This document shows positions 1 through 8,128 of a stretch of DNA of 64,000 nucleotides, in pieces (the stretch's first letter is position 1; each line of letters starts with the position of its first letter). The position numbers and the translations under genes are program-made. The DNA lies in contig JAUSJX010000054.1 in NCBI GenBank assembly GCA_030647435.1, positions 21,931 through 85,930 on the forward strand, in the 5' to 3' direction. This DNA is from Candidatus Rokuibacteriota bacterium. Lineage in GTDB: Bacteria; Methylomirabilota; Methylomirabilia; Rokubacteriales; CSP1-6. Under the pieces are notes generated by a model. The model was not told the origin of the DNA and searched no databases. It saw only the letters and a list, made by a program, of their open reading frames with translations.

Positions 1-912
1 GGCGGTGCCGAGGGCGGGCAGCGCACGGCTCGTGCGCTCGAGCACCGCCTCCGCCTCCTCGAAGCTCGGCTCGGCGCCGAGCAGCTCCGGATCCATCGGG
101 TGCTGCGTCTCGTCGTCGGTGAGCGAGCCCGTCAGCGTGAGCCCGCCCGTCTCGGGCTTCACGTAGCTGCCGCCGTGGAGGTCGAGGTAGACCATGTGGG
201 ACCGGCCGAAGCCGGTATCACGCTCAAGGACGAAGACCGGATGCCTGCCGATGACGATCGGCAGCTCGACCCCTGCGAGGCGGCCCAGAGCGGGGGACCA
301 GAGCCCGGCGGCATTCACGACGACGGGAGCGGCGATCTCCTCGCCGGAGGCCGTCACGACGCCCGTGACACTGCCGCGCGCCTGGCGGATCGCCGTCACC
401 TCTACGCCCTGCTCGATGGCCACGCCCCGCTTGCGCGCCGCATCGGCATAGCCTGTGGTGACGGCAGAGGGGTCGCCATAGCCTGAGCCGGGCTCGTAGA
501 GCACGGCGCCGAGCCCGGCAGCATCGATGCGCGGCTCGACGCGGCCAAGGTCGCGCGGCTCGAGAATCTCGGCGCTGACACCGAGAGCGCGTTGAAGCGC
601 CAAGGTCTTCTCGAGGGCGGGGCGCATGGCGGAGGCGACGCCGATCAGCACACCGCTGCGGACAAAGCCCGACTCTCCGCCCACCGACTCGCCGAAGCGC
701 TCGAAGACGGCGAGCGACCGCAGGACCATCTGCGTCGTCTCAGGCGTGGGGTAGAGCTGGCGGATGATGCCGACCGAGCGGCCGGTGCCTCCCGAGCCGA
801 GAAAGCGGCGCTCCAGCACCAGGACGCGCTTGACGCCGGCTCCCGCGAGCTGGAAGGCGAGCGAGCAGCCGGTGACGCCGCCGCCGACGATGACGGCGTC
901 GGCGGTCCTCAT
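1..912 (-). CDS. FAD-dependent oxidoreductase, DAO family (partial)
   Basis: The gene starts with ATG at 912 and runs off the left edge of the window, so only about the first 304 residues are visible. The N-terminus carries a Rossmann dinucleotide motif (VIVGGGVTGCSLAFQLAGAG, residues 7-26), then the GSGGTGRSVGIIRQ segment typical of sarcosine oxidase-like and glycine oxidase-like enzymes. Members oxidise secondary or D-amino acids with FAD. The start overlaps the stop of the MOSC gene as ATGA, so it is probably translationally coupled as the last visible gene of a MaoC - cyclodeaminase - MOSC - oxidase operon. The neighbouring amino acid transporter supports an amino acid or amine substrate. 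The family call is firm; the substrate is unknown. Confidence 0.85.
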   Translation of the reverse strand, partial: MRTADAVIVGGGVTGCSLAFQLAGAGVKRVLVLERRFLGSGGTGRSVGIIRQLYPTPETTQMVLRSLAVFERFGESVGGESGFVRSGVLIGVASAMRPALEKTLALQRALGVSAEILEPRDLGRVEPRIDAAGLGAVLYEPGSGYGDPSAVTTGYADAARKRGVAIEQGVEVTAIRQARGSVTGVVTASGEEIAAPVVVNAAGLWSPALGRLAGVELPIVIGRHPVFVLERDTGFGRSHMVYLDLHGGSYVKPETGGLTLTGSLTDDETQHPMDPELLGAEPSFEEAEAVLERTSRALPALGTA

Positions 913-1388
913 GCTGGTGCTAGGTTGACGAGCCGGACCGTATCGCCCTGGCTGATGCTGCCCGTCCTGAGCACGCGGGCGTAGACGCGGCTCGAGCCCT
1001 GGTGGTGCTTCTGGGAAACGCGCGAGAAGTCACCGTTGGCGAAGTTCTTCTTGATGTTGAAGCACGGGGAGGTATAGCGGGTCACCTCGATCAGGACGCC
1101 CGCGCCCAGCTCGAGGCGCACGCCCGGTGTCACGCACTCCCAATCGAGGCCCTCGACGGTCAGGTTCTCGCCGATGGCGCCGGGAGAGACGTCGTGTCCT
1201 TCGGCCTGGAGGACGCGGATCTGCTCGAGCGCAAACAGGCAGAGCGCGCGCTCGGGACCGCCGTGGTGCTCCATGTCGCGGTGCTGGTCGCCCTCGAGCC
1301 CCAGCTCCGTTACTCGCGCCGCCGCGACCCGGAGCTTGGGGACTCCGCCAAGCGAGACGCTGATCTGAACGATGCGGCCGTGCGCCAC
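909..1388 (-). CDS. MOSC domain-containing protein
   Basis: 159 residues, about the size of a stand-alone MOSC domain. Visible family features are GLEGDQHRD followed by HHGGPERALCLF (residues about 30-52), GENLTVEGLD near the middle, and the cysteine in SPCFNI that would hold a sulphur or molybdenum-cofactor group. MOSC proteins are thought to carry or deliver sulphur for metal-sulphur cofactors. The start is GTG at 1388, overlapping the upstream stop by one base (TAGTG), and the stop overlaps the downstream FAD oxidase start. No molybdoenzyme is seen nearby, so the partner is unknown. Confidence 0.85.
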   Translation of the reverse strand: MAHGRIVQISVSLGGVPKLRVAAARVTELGLEGDQHRDMEHHGGPERALCLFALEQIRVLQAEGHDVSPGAIGENLTVEGLDWECVTPGVRLELGAGVLIEVTRYTSPCFNIKKNFANGDFSRVSQKHHQGSSRVYARVLRTGSISQGDTVRLVNLAPA

Positions 1389-2362
1389 TAGAGGATCACC
1401 TCCGTGCCGATGCCGCGCGCCATGGCCCGATCATACGCGAGGCGCGCCGAGGCCGCGTCCTCGGGCGCCCAGCCCACAGACTTGAAGAGCGTGATCTCGT
1501 CGGGACGCGTGCGACCAGGCTTCTTGCGCGTCACGACCTCGGCCAGCTCGGCCCTGACGTGGCGCCGCGTGATGGCGCCCGCCTTGATCGGGATGAGGAG
1601 ATCGCCGGCTTCCGTCCACGCGCCGTGGTAGGTATCCACGACGACGCGCGAGCGCTTGACGGTCTCGGTGTCGACCTCGCGGGTCGTGGGCCTGGACGCG
1701 CCGACGGCGTCCACGTGGGCGCCGGGCCTGAGATCGCGCCCCGCGAAGACGGGACGGGATGAAGTTGTCGCGCACGTCACGATGTCTGCTTCGCGGACCG
1801 CCGCGCGTCTGTCGCGCGCGACCTCGACCGGCACGCCGAGGGCGCCACGCATCCGTGTTGCGAAGGCCTGGGCGCGGGCCGGGTCGCGCCCGACGACGGC
1901 GACGCTCTCGACGGGCAGGACGGCCTTGAGACAGCGGAGCTGGAACTCGGCCTGGACCCCCGCGCCGAAGCAGGCGACGCGCCGGGAATCCGGACGCGCG
2001 AGATACCTTGCGGCAACAGCGGAGGCCGCGCCCGTGCGGATGGCGGTGAGGAAACCCGCCTCCATGAAGGCGAGCGGGGCGCCGGTCTCCGGATCGCTCA
2101 GCACGTACGAGGCGTGGAGCGTCGGGAGCCCGCGCTTGCGGTTGCCCTCGACGACGCTGACGAGCTTCGCGCCGAGCGCCTGGGCCCTGGGCAGGGCCGA
2201 GATCATGCCGAGGAAGACCCCGCCCTTCGCCATGGGCAGGACGGCGCGGGGCAGGGCGGGGGCGCGGCCTGCCGCCGCCTCGCGGAACGCCGACTCGACA
2301 GCAATGATGACCGCCGCCGGCTCGAGCACGCGCTCGAGGTCGGAGCGCGTGAGGACGAGCAT
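1388..2362 (-). CDS. ornithine cyclodeaminase / mu-crystallin family protein
   Basis: 324 residues, normal family length. It shows the GAKLVS lysine segment of the substrate pocket, the nucleotide-binding turn ACFGAGVQAEFQL in the middle, VDAVGASRPTTREVD, and the C-terminal LFKSVGWAPEDAA signature. The family includes ornithine cyclodeaminase, alanine dehydrogenase and ketimine reductases, all NAD(P)-dependent and acting in the cytoplasm. The start codon shares one base with the stop of the MaoC gene. Which reaction it catalyses cannot be read from sequence, but its setting with an amino acid oxidase-like gene and a Liv transporter suggests breakdown of an amino acid or cyclic imine. Confidence 0.88.
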   Translation of the reverse strand: MLVLTRSDLERVLEPAAVIIAVESAFREAAAGRAPALPRAVLPMAKGGVFLGMISALPRAQALGAKLVSVVEGNRKRGLPTLHASYVLSDPETGAPLAFMEAGFLTAIRTGAASAVAARYLARPDSRRVACFGAGVQAEFQLRCLKAVLPVESVAVVGRDPARAQAFATRMRGALGVPVEVARDRRAAVREADIVTCATTSSRPVFAGRDLRPGAHVDAVGASRPTTREVDTETVKRSRVVVDTYHGAWTEAGDLLIPIKAGAITRRHVRAELAEVVTRKKPGRTRPDEITLFKSVGWAPEDAASARLAYDRAMARGIGTEVIL

Positions 2363-2826
2363 CAGGCATCCGTCGCCGACGCCCGCTTGATCATGCGCTT
2401 GATCGTCGCCTCGAGGACCAGCTCGCCGCGATGGTTCAGCACTTCGTGCTTGTAGGTGACGATGCCGCGGTCGGCCTTCTTGGTCTCGCGCTTGTCGGTG
2501 ATCACCACGCGGACGTGCAGCGTGTCGCCCACCAGCACCGGCGACACGATCCTGATCTCGCTGCCGAGGTAGGACATGCCGGTGCCGTGGATCAGCCCCG
2601 TCTGCATGACCAGCCCCTCGGAGAGGCAGAAGGTGAAGGCGCCGGGCGCCGGCTTGCCCTTGAACACGGAGGCCGTCGCGACGTACTCCATGTCGTAGAA
2701 GAGAGGCTCGTTGAATCCGCAGAGGTTGACGAAGGCGCAGATGTCGGCCTCCGTCACCGTCCGCCCCAGCGTGTCGTACGCCGCCCCGACAACGTGCTCC
2801 TCGTACGTCAGTCCCTGCTTGATCAT
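2362..2826 (-). CDS. MaoC-like (R)-hydratase / dehydratase
   Basis: 154 residues with the single hot-dog fold layout of MaoC-like proteins: a TLGRTVTEADICAFVNLCG start region, a GTGMSYLGSEI segment and VLVGDTLHVRVVITDKRETK in the second half. Such proteins hydrate or dehydrate acyl-CoA thioesters. The start ATG at 2826 is preceded by AAAGGAGAG at good spacing. It is the first gene of the four-gene catabolic operon and is separated from livF by a palindromic repeat. The exact acyl substrate is unknown. Confidence 0.82.
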   Translation of the reverse strand: MIKQGLTYEEHVVGAAYDTLGRTVTEADICAFVNLCGFNEPLFYDMEYVATASVFKGKPAPGAFTFCLSEGLVMQTGLIHGTGMSYLGSEIRIVSPVLVGDTLHVRVVITDKRETKKADRGIVTYKHEVLNHRGELVLEATIKRMIKRASATDA

Positions 2827-2841
2827 TCGGTCTCTCCTTTG

Positions 2842-2957
2842 CCCCTCACCCTACCCTCTCCCCCGAGGGGAGAGGGGAACCATGGAACCCTCGCCCAAGA
2901 GGGGAGAGGGGATCCTGGAACCCTCGCCCCCAGAGGGGGAGAGGGCAGGGTGAGGGG
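2842..2957. repeat. intergenic inverted-repeat element with internal direct repeats
   Basis: The livF-maoC gap is almost filled by one palindromic element. Its outer arms are 23 bases each (2842-2864 and 2935-2957) and are inverted copies of each other with one mismatch. Between them sit two direct copies of a module made of a GGGGAGAGGGG tract and GGAACCCTCGCCC (2885-2897 and 2917-2929). Transcribed RNA could fold into a long C/G hairpin, which might attenuate read-through from the liv operon into the catabolic operon. It has the look of a dispersed REP/MITE-like repeat, but no second copy occurs in this window. Confidence 0.75.
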
Positions 2958-2966
2958 GAGCATGGT

Positions 2967-3671
2967 TTACGCCTCCCCGAGGTAGGCGCGCCGGACTTCG
3001 GGATTGTCGGCGAGGTCTCGGGCGGAGCCCTCGAGGACCAGGTTGCCGGTCTCGAGGACGTAGCCGCGGCCGGCTATGGACAGCGCCATGGCCGCGTTCT
3101 GCTCGACGAGCAGGATGGTCACGCCCTGCCGGTTGATGGTCTGCACGGTCTCGAAGATCTGCTCGACGAGGACGGGCGCCAGCCCCATGGAGGGTTCATC
3201 GAGTAGCAGGAGTCTGGGCCTCGCCATGAGGGCGCGGCCGATAGCCAGCATCTGCTGCTCGCCGCCGGAGAGCGTACCCGCGACCTGGGCGCGCCGCTCC
3301 TTGAGCCGCGGGAAGATCGAAAAGACCCTGTCGATGTCCTCCGGCACCCCGGGATCGGAGCGCGTGAAGGCGCCCATCTCGAGGTTCTCCAGCACGGTCA
3401 AGCGGTTGAAGATGCGCCGCCCCTCGGGGACGTGGGTGACGCCGCGTCGCACGATGGCGTGCGAGGCCACGCCGATGAGCGAGCCGCCCTCGAAGACGAC
3501 GTCCCCCTGACGCGCGGCGAGGAGCCCTGAGATGGCCCGGAGCGTGGTCGTCTTGCCCGCGCCGTTACTGCCGAGGAGGGCGACGACCTCCACTTGCCCC
3601 ACGCCGAAGGACACGCCCTTGAGCGCCCGGATCTCGCCGTAGGACACGTGGAGGTCCCGCACCTCAAGCAT
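2967..3671 (-). CDS. livF: Liv-type ABC transporter ATP-binding protein LivF
   Basis: 234 residues, typical LivF length. Walker A is GSNGAGKTTT near residue 35, the ABC signature is LSGGEQQ, and Walker B is LLLLDEPSMGLAP. It powers import of branched-chain or related amino acids as one of two ATPases on the LivHM channel. The start lies inside the last codons of livG (8-base overlap), indicating coupled translation. It is the last gene of the livJHMGF operon and is followed by the palindromic repeat. Confidence 0.93.
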   Translation of the reverse strand: MLEVRDLHVSYGEIRALKGVSFGVGQVEVVALLGSNGAGKTTTLRAISGLLAARQGDVVFEGGSLIGVASHAIVRRGVTHVPEGRRIFNRLTVLENLEMGAFTRSDPGVPEDIDRVFSIFPRLKERRAQVAGTLSGGEQQMLAIGRALMARPRLLLLDEPSMGLAPVLVEQIFETVQTINRQGVTILLVEQNAAMALSIAGRGYVLETGNLVLEGSARDLADNPEVRRAYLGEA

Positions 3672-4461
3672 CGCCGGCCTCCGCCCGCGGCGTCCACTTC
3701 CGCCTGCCGAGGTAGGCTTCGATGACCCGCGGGTTCTTCTGGACTTCGGTTGCGCGCCCCTCGGCGATCTTCTCGCCGTAGTCGAGCACCGTGACGTGGT
3801 CGGACACCTCCATGACGACGCGCATGTTGTGCTCGATCAGGAGGATGGTCAGGCCGAGGTCGCCGACGAGCCGCCGCAGGAGCGCCATGAGGCTCTGCGC
3901 CTCGCCCTGCGTCATGCCGGCTGTGGGCTCATCGAGGAGGAGCAGGGCGGGCTTCGAGGCCAGCGCCCGGCCGATCTCCAGGCGCCGCTGGTCGCCGTAG
4001 GGCAGGTTGCGCGCCAGCTCGTTGGCGCGGCCGCGGAGCCCCACGATGTCGAGCAGCGCAGCAGCCCGCGCCCAGAGGGCCTCCTCCTCGCGCTTCCAGT
4101 GCGGGTTCCGCGAGAGCGCCCCCCAGAAGCCCGAGTCGACGCGCGCGTGCATGCCTACGAGCACGTTCTCGACGGCCGTCATGTTCTTGAAGAGCCGGAT
4201 GTTCTGGAAGGTGCGGCAGATTCCGAGCGCCGTGATCTGGTCGGGGCGCAGTCCCATGAGCGGGGTCCCTTGGAACCGGACGGCGCCCTCCTCCGGCACG
4301 TAGAGCCCGGTGAAGACGTTGAAGAAGGTGGTCTTGCCCGCGCCGTTGGGGCCGATGATGGACGCGATCCGGCCCTCCTCGAGCTCGAAGTCCACGTTGT
4401 TGAGCGCGGTCAGCCCGCCGAACTTCTTGGTGACCCCGCGCGCCTCGAGGAGGACGGCCAT
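3664..4461 (-). CDS. livG: Liv-type ABC transporter ATP-binding protein LivG
   Basis: 265 residues with Walker A GPNGAGKTTFFN (about residues 37-48), the LivG-style degenerate signature LPYGDQRRLEIGRAL and Walker B LLLLDEPTAGM. The longer linker between Walker A and the signature is typical of LivG rather than LivF. The start is one base after the livM stop and the end overlaps livF. It is the second ATPase of the importer. Confidence 0.93.
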   Translation of the reverse strand: MAVLLEARGVTKKFGGLTALNNVDFELEEGRIASIIGPNGAGKTTFFNVFTGLYVPEEGAVRFQGTPLMGLRPDQITALGICRTFQNIRLFKNMTAVENVLVGMHARVDSGFWGALSRNPHWKREEEALWARAAALLDIVGLRGRANELARNLPYGDQRRLEIGRALASKPALLLLDEPTAGMTQGEAQSLMALLRRLVGDLGLTILLIEHNMRVVMEVSDHVTVLDYGEKIAEGRATEVQKNPRVIEAYLGRRKWTPRAEAGDA

Positions 4462-4462
4462 C

Positions 4463-5725
4463 TCAGGGCTCGTCGAGCTCGCGCGTGCGGCGCTGCGCCG
4501 GCAGGATGCCCTGCGGGCGGAAGATCATCATCAGCACCAGGATGAGGCCGAAGACCATGCGCTCGTACTTGGCCGGCTCGAGCTGGGTCGGCAGGTTGGC
4601 CAGGTTGTAGCCGAAGATCTCCACGCCGGCGTTGCGGAGCTCGTTGACCCAGAGCGAGAGCCCCTTGAGGACCTGGAGGTTGAGCACGGTCACGACCGTG
4701 GCGCCCAGGATGGCGCCGGGGATCGAGCCCATGCCACCCAGGATGATCATGGCGAGGACGCCGATCGACTCCATGAAGGTGAAGGACTCGGGGTTGATGA
4801 AGATCTGCTTGGCGGAGAAGAGCACGCCCACCGCGCCCGCGAAGGAAGCGCCGCAGGCGAAGGCGAGGAGCTTCATGCGCACCAGCGGCACTCCCATGGC
4901 CTGCGCGGCGGTTTGATCTTCCCGTATGGCCTCCCACGCCCGCCCGATGTGGGAGTCCTCCAGCCGCCGGTTGACCAGCACCGTCGCGCCGACGATGAGC
5001 AGGACGAGGGCGTAGAGGTAGAGCGGGTAGATCACGTTCGGGTCCGGCTCGATCCCGACGGCACGCAGCGCGGGGGCGAAGAAGATGGGCGGCCGTCCGA
5101 TGGGCGTGATCCCCTTGGGGCCGTTGGTGAAGTTGATCGGCTTGTCGAGGTTGTTGGCCAGGACGCGGATCACCTCGCCGAAGCCCAGCGTCACGAGCGC
5201 CAGGTAGTCGCCGTGGAGCCTCAGCACCGGCAGGCCGAGGAGGAGCCCGGCGCCCGCGGCCACGCCCACGCCCACGAACAGGAAGACGAAGAACCACCAC
5301 GGGGAGAGCGGGAAGAAGTCGCCGCCGAAGATCAGGTTGGCCTGCGGAGACCCGAAGATCGCCCAGGAATACGCGCCCACGGCGAAGAAGGCGACATAGC
5401 CCAGGTCGAGGAGGCCGGCCAGGCCGACCACGATGTTCAGCCCGAGCGCCAGGGCCACGAAGATGCCGACCTGGATCGCGATCTCCATGTAGTAGGCGTT
5501 GATGCTCCCGAGCACGGGCATGAGGACGCCGAGCGTGCCGAGGGTCAGCGACGTCTTGAGCCACCGCGGCATCCGCGCGAAGTAGAGGAGGAGGATCGAT
5601 GTCTGGAAGAGCATGAAGACCACGATCGAGCGTGGGTAGCTGGCGACGCCCCACGCCGTGACGCCGAGCAGCGACACGACGAGAATCGTCGCGGGCACGG
5701 GCTTGTCGAGCAGATCGCGGATCAT
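4463..5725 (-). CDS. livM: Liv-type ABC transporter permease LivM
   Basis: 420 residues. An N-terminal extension with membrane helices (about residues 1-75) precedes the BPD_transp_2 permease core, which shows NIVVGLAGLLDLGYVAFFAVGA and LGFGEVIRVLANN, and near the end LGGMGSIPGAILGA. It forms half of the inner membrane channel. It sits between livH and livG in a minus-strand operon. The 64-base livH-livM gap holds no gene. Confidence 0.92.
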   Translation of the reverse strand: MIRDLLDKPVPATILVVSLLGVTAWGVASYPRSIVVFMLFQTSILLLYFARMPRWLKTSLTLGTLGVLMPVLGSINAYYMEIAIQVGIFVALALGLNIVVGLAGLLDLGYVAFFAVGAYSWAIFGSPQANLIFGGDFFPLSPWWFFVFLFVGVGVAAGAGLLLGLPVLRLHGDYLALVTLGFGEVIRVLANNLDKPINFTNGPKGITPIGRPPIFFAPALRAVGIEPDPNVIYPLYLYALVLLIVGATVLVNRRLEDSHIGRAWEAIREDQTAAQAMGVPLVRMKLLAFACGASFAGAVGVLFSAKQIFINPESFTFMESIGVLAMIILGGMGSIPGAILGATVVTVLNLQVLKGLSLWVNELRNAGVEIFGYNLANLPTQLEPAKYERMVFGLILVLMMIFRPQGILPAQRRTRELDEP

Positions 5726-5789
5726 CTCAGCACTCGCCTCGTCGCGCTCGTCGCCTGCGGCTCCGGCCGCGCCTCATCTCGAAAGGCGA

Positions 5790-6767
5790 TCACGCGCGCT
5801 CCCTGACGACTTCGCCGAGGAGGCCCTTGGGGCGGAAGATCAGGATGAGGATCAGGATGGAGAACGCGAGGATGTCCTTGTACTCGGCGCCGAAGGCTCC
5901 GCCCGTCAGCAGCGAGAGGTAGGAGGCGCCAAAGGCCTCGAGCAGCCCCAGGAGGAGCCCGCCGAGCATGGCGCCCGGGATGTTGCCGATGCCGCCGAGC
6001 ACCGCCGCGGTGAAGGCCTTGAGCCCGGGGATGAAGCCCGTGTACGGGTTGATGAGGCTGTACTGCACGCCGAAGAGCACACCCGCGCCGCCGCCCATGG
6101 CGCCGCCGATCAGGAAAGTCAGCGAGATCATCCGGTTGACGTTGATGCCCATGAGGGACGCGGCCCCCTGGTCCTCGGCGACGGCGCGGATGGCCTTGCC
6201 GATCTTGGTGCGGTTGACGAGGCTGTGCAGCCCCCAGAGCATCAGGAGGGAGGCGCCGATCACGACGAGCGACTTGACCGAGATGTCGATCGACGGCGTC
6301 AGCTCGAAGCGCTCGTTCATCACGTCCATCGGCGGGTAGACGATGTTGAAGGCGTTGCGCCAGAGCGATTCGAAGAGGCGGATCGCGTCCTGGAGGAAGA
6401 AGCTGACCCCGATCGCCGAGATCAGCGGAATCAGCCGCGGGGCGTTTCGGAGCGGGCGGTACGCGACCCGCTCGACGCCCGCCGCCAAGAGCCCGCTCGC
6501 GAGCATGCCCACCAGGAGCGCCACGAGCACGAGCAGGAAGGGCGACCACGTCTCGAGGGCGCCGCGCGCCTGGAGCCCCAGCAGGACCTCGGCGCCCACG
6601 AAGGACCCGAGGATGAAGATCTCGGAGTGGGCGAAGTTGATGAACTCGAGGACGCCGTACACCATGGTGTAGCCGAGGGCGATCAGGGCGTACATGAAGC
6701 CGAGCGTGATGCCGTCGAGCAGGACCTGCGGGAAGATGCCGATCAGGAGATCAACGTCCATCGGCAC
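5790..6767 (-). CDS. livH: Liv-type ABC transporter permease LivH
   Basis: 325 residues, a BPD_transp_2 permease. The N-terminal motif GFMYALIALGYTMVYGV followed by LEFINFAHSEIF is the hallmark of LivH, and LGGIGNIPGAMLGG occurs near the C-terminus. It forms the other half of the channel with LivM. Start ATG at 6767; a second ATG two codons later is equally possible. It follows livJ by 69 bases. Confidence 0.92.
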   Translation of the reverse strand: MPMDVDLLIGIFPQVLLDGITLGFMYALIALGYTMVYGVLEFINFAHSEIFILGSFVGAEVLLGLQARGALETWSPFLLVLVALLVGMLASGLLAAGVERVAYRPLRNAPRLIPLISAIGVSFFLQDAIRLFESLWRNAFNIVYPPMDVMNERFELTPSIDISVKSLVVIGASLLMLWGLHSLVNRTKIGKAIRAVAEDQGAASLMGINVNRMISLTFLIGGAMGGGAGVLFGVQYSLINPYTGFIPGLKAFTAAVLGGIGNIPGAMLGGLLLGLLEAFGASYLSLLTGGAFGAEYKDILAFSILILILIFRPKGLLGEVVRERA

Positions 6768-6836
6768 TGGGTCCCAAAGCGGGGAGCGCGGGAGGGGCGG
6801 TCCCCCGCCCCTCCCGCTGACGACTGCGCCGGACGG

Positions 6837-8033
6837 CTACTTCTTGGCCGCGGGCGGCGCGATGGTGAGCTGCTTGACGATCTTGTTGTCGCCCCACTTC
6901 GCCGGGTCGTCGCTCACGACCGTCAGCACGAAGTACTGGGCCTTCAGGCGGTCACCCTTCGAGTCGAACGCGATGTCGCCCGTGATCCCGGAGAGCTTGG
7001 CCTTGCGGACCGCGGTCGAGACGTCCTCGCGCGTCACCTTCTTGCCGCCCTTGGCGACGTCCTCGATGGCCTTCACGGCGATGGTGGCCGCGTCGTAGGC
7101 CTCGGCCGCGTAGGGTTCGGGATTCTTGCCGAACTTCTTTTTGAATTCGTCCACGAAAGCCTTGGCCTTGGGCAGCGCCGAAGCCGGCCCGGCCGCCGAG
7201 GTGTAGTGCATGCCCACGACCGACTTGCCGGCGATCTTGGTCAGGTCGGAGGAGTCCATGCCGTCGGGGCCCATGAACTTGGCCTTGATGCCCTTCTCGC
7301 GCGCCTGCTTGAAGAAGGGCGCGCCCTGGTCGTAGATGCCGCCGAAGTAGATGACGTCGGGGTTCTTGGCCTTGATGGGCGTGAGGATCGGGTCGAAGTT
7401 CGACTTCTCCTCCGTGCCCTCGAAGGCGACCACCTTGATGCCCTTCTTCTCGGCGTCGGCCTTGAAGAACTCCGCGATGCTCTGCCCGTACTGCGTCTTG
7501 TCGTGGACGATGGCGGCGCTCTTGACCTTCATGGTCCCGTGGGCGAACTCGGAGCCGACCACGCCCTGGACGTCGTCGCGGCCGCAGACGCGGTTGATGT
7601 TGGGATAGCCGCGATCCGTCACGACGGGGTTCGTGTTGGCCGGCGAGACCATCACGACGTTGACTTCCTTGTAGACCTCCGACGAGGGGATCGCCACGCC
7701 GGAGTTCAGGTGGCCGATCACGGCCATGATGTCCTTGTCAGAGATGATGTTCTTGGCGTTGGCGACGCCGACGTCGGGCTTGGCCTGATCGTCGAAGGGC
7801 ACGAACTCGACCTTGTAGCCCATCTTCTCGAGATTGCCCTTGAGCTTCTCGACGGCCAGCTGGGCGCCGAGCTTGATGCCTTCGCCCAGCGCGGCCTGGC
7901 CGCCTGAGAGTGGGCTCTGGGAGGCGATCTTGATGGTGCCCTTGGACTGGGCATCCACCTGCGCCGTGGCCGGCAGCAGCAGCGCGGCGATCGCGAGGGC
8001 GGTTAGTACGTGGCGGATTCGAAAGGTCCTCAT
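6837..8033 (-). CDS. livJ: Liv-type ABC transporter substrate-binding protein
   Basis: 398 residues. A classical signal peptide is visible (charged start MRTFRIRH, hydrophobic LTALAIAALLLPATA, likely cut near residues 25-30). The mature part is a periplasmic type I binding protein: IKIASQSPLSGGQAALGEG at the start, VIGHLNSGVAIPSSEVY, and PYAAEAYDAATI later. It captures the substrate in the periplasm for LivHMGF. It is the first gene of the operon, under the promoter at 8101-8128, with a duplicated ribosome-binding segment ahead of the ATG. Branched-chain amino acids are the default guess; such families also bind other amino acids or aromatics. Confidence 0.9.
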   Translation of the reverse strand: MRTFRIRHVLTALAIAALLLPATAQVDAQSKGTIKIASQSPLSGGQAALGEGIKLGAQLAVEKLKGNLEKMGYKVEFVPFDDQAKPDVGVANAKNIISDKDIMAVIGHLNSGVAIPSSEVYKEVNVVMVSPANTNPVVTDRGYPNINRVCGRDDVQGVVGSEFAHGTMKVKSAAIVHDKTQYGQSIAEFFKADAEKKGIKVVAFEGTEEKSNFDPILTPIKAKNPDVIYFGGIYDQGAPFFKQAREKGIKAKFMGPDGMDSSDLTKIAGKSVVGMHYTSAAGPASALPKAKAFVDEFKKKFGKNPEPYAAEAYDAATIAVKAIEDVAKGGKKVTREDVSTAVRKAKLSGITGDIAFDSKGDRLKAQYFVLTVVSDDPAKWGDNKIVKQLTIAPPAAKK

Positions 8034-8034
8034 T

Positions 8035-8075
8035 CGGTCTCCTCCTCAGAACGGGCGGTCTCCTCCTCAGAACGG
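8035..8075 (-). repeat. tandem duplication of the livJ ribosome-binding segment
   Basis: Two exact adjacent copies of a 21-base unit (8035-8055 and 8056-8075 plus one base) lie directly before the livJ start. Each copy, read on the minus strand, contains GAGGAGGAGA, a strong Shine-Dalgarno sequence. Only the copy next to the ATG is at useful distance; the other lies 21 bases further upstream as a standby site. Confidence 0.8.
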
Positions 8076-8100
8076 GTCGGCCAAGGTTGCGAGCGGCGCC

Positions 8101-8128
8101 ATTATAGCGGGTTTGCGGGGGTCGTCAA
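8101..8128 (-). promoter_or_regulatory. sigma70-type promoter of the livJHMGF operon
   Basis: On the minus strand, TTGACG (8128-8123) and a perfect TATAAT (8106-8101) are separated by 16 bases. Transcription would start near 8094, about 60 bases before the livJ ATG. The -35 box overlaps the last codons of the upstream TMTC-like gene, so the liv operon can be expressed separately from the large operon before it. Confidence 0.7.

Noticed and set aside
4310..8033. Long plus-strand open frames opposite the liv genes
   Set aside because: They are rich in Arg, Glu, His and Asp runs typical of the antisense of GC-rich genes and match no family; the minus-strand liv genes explain the region.
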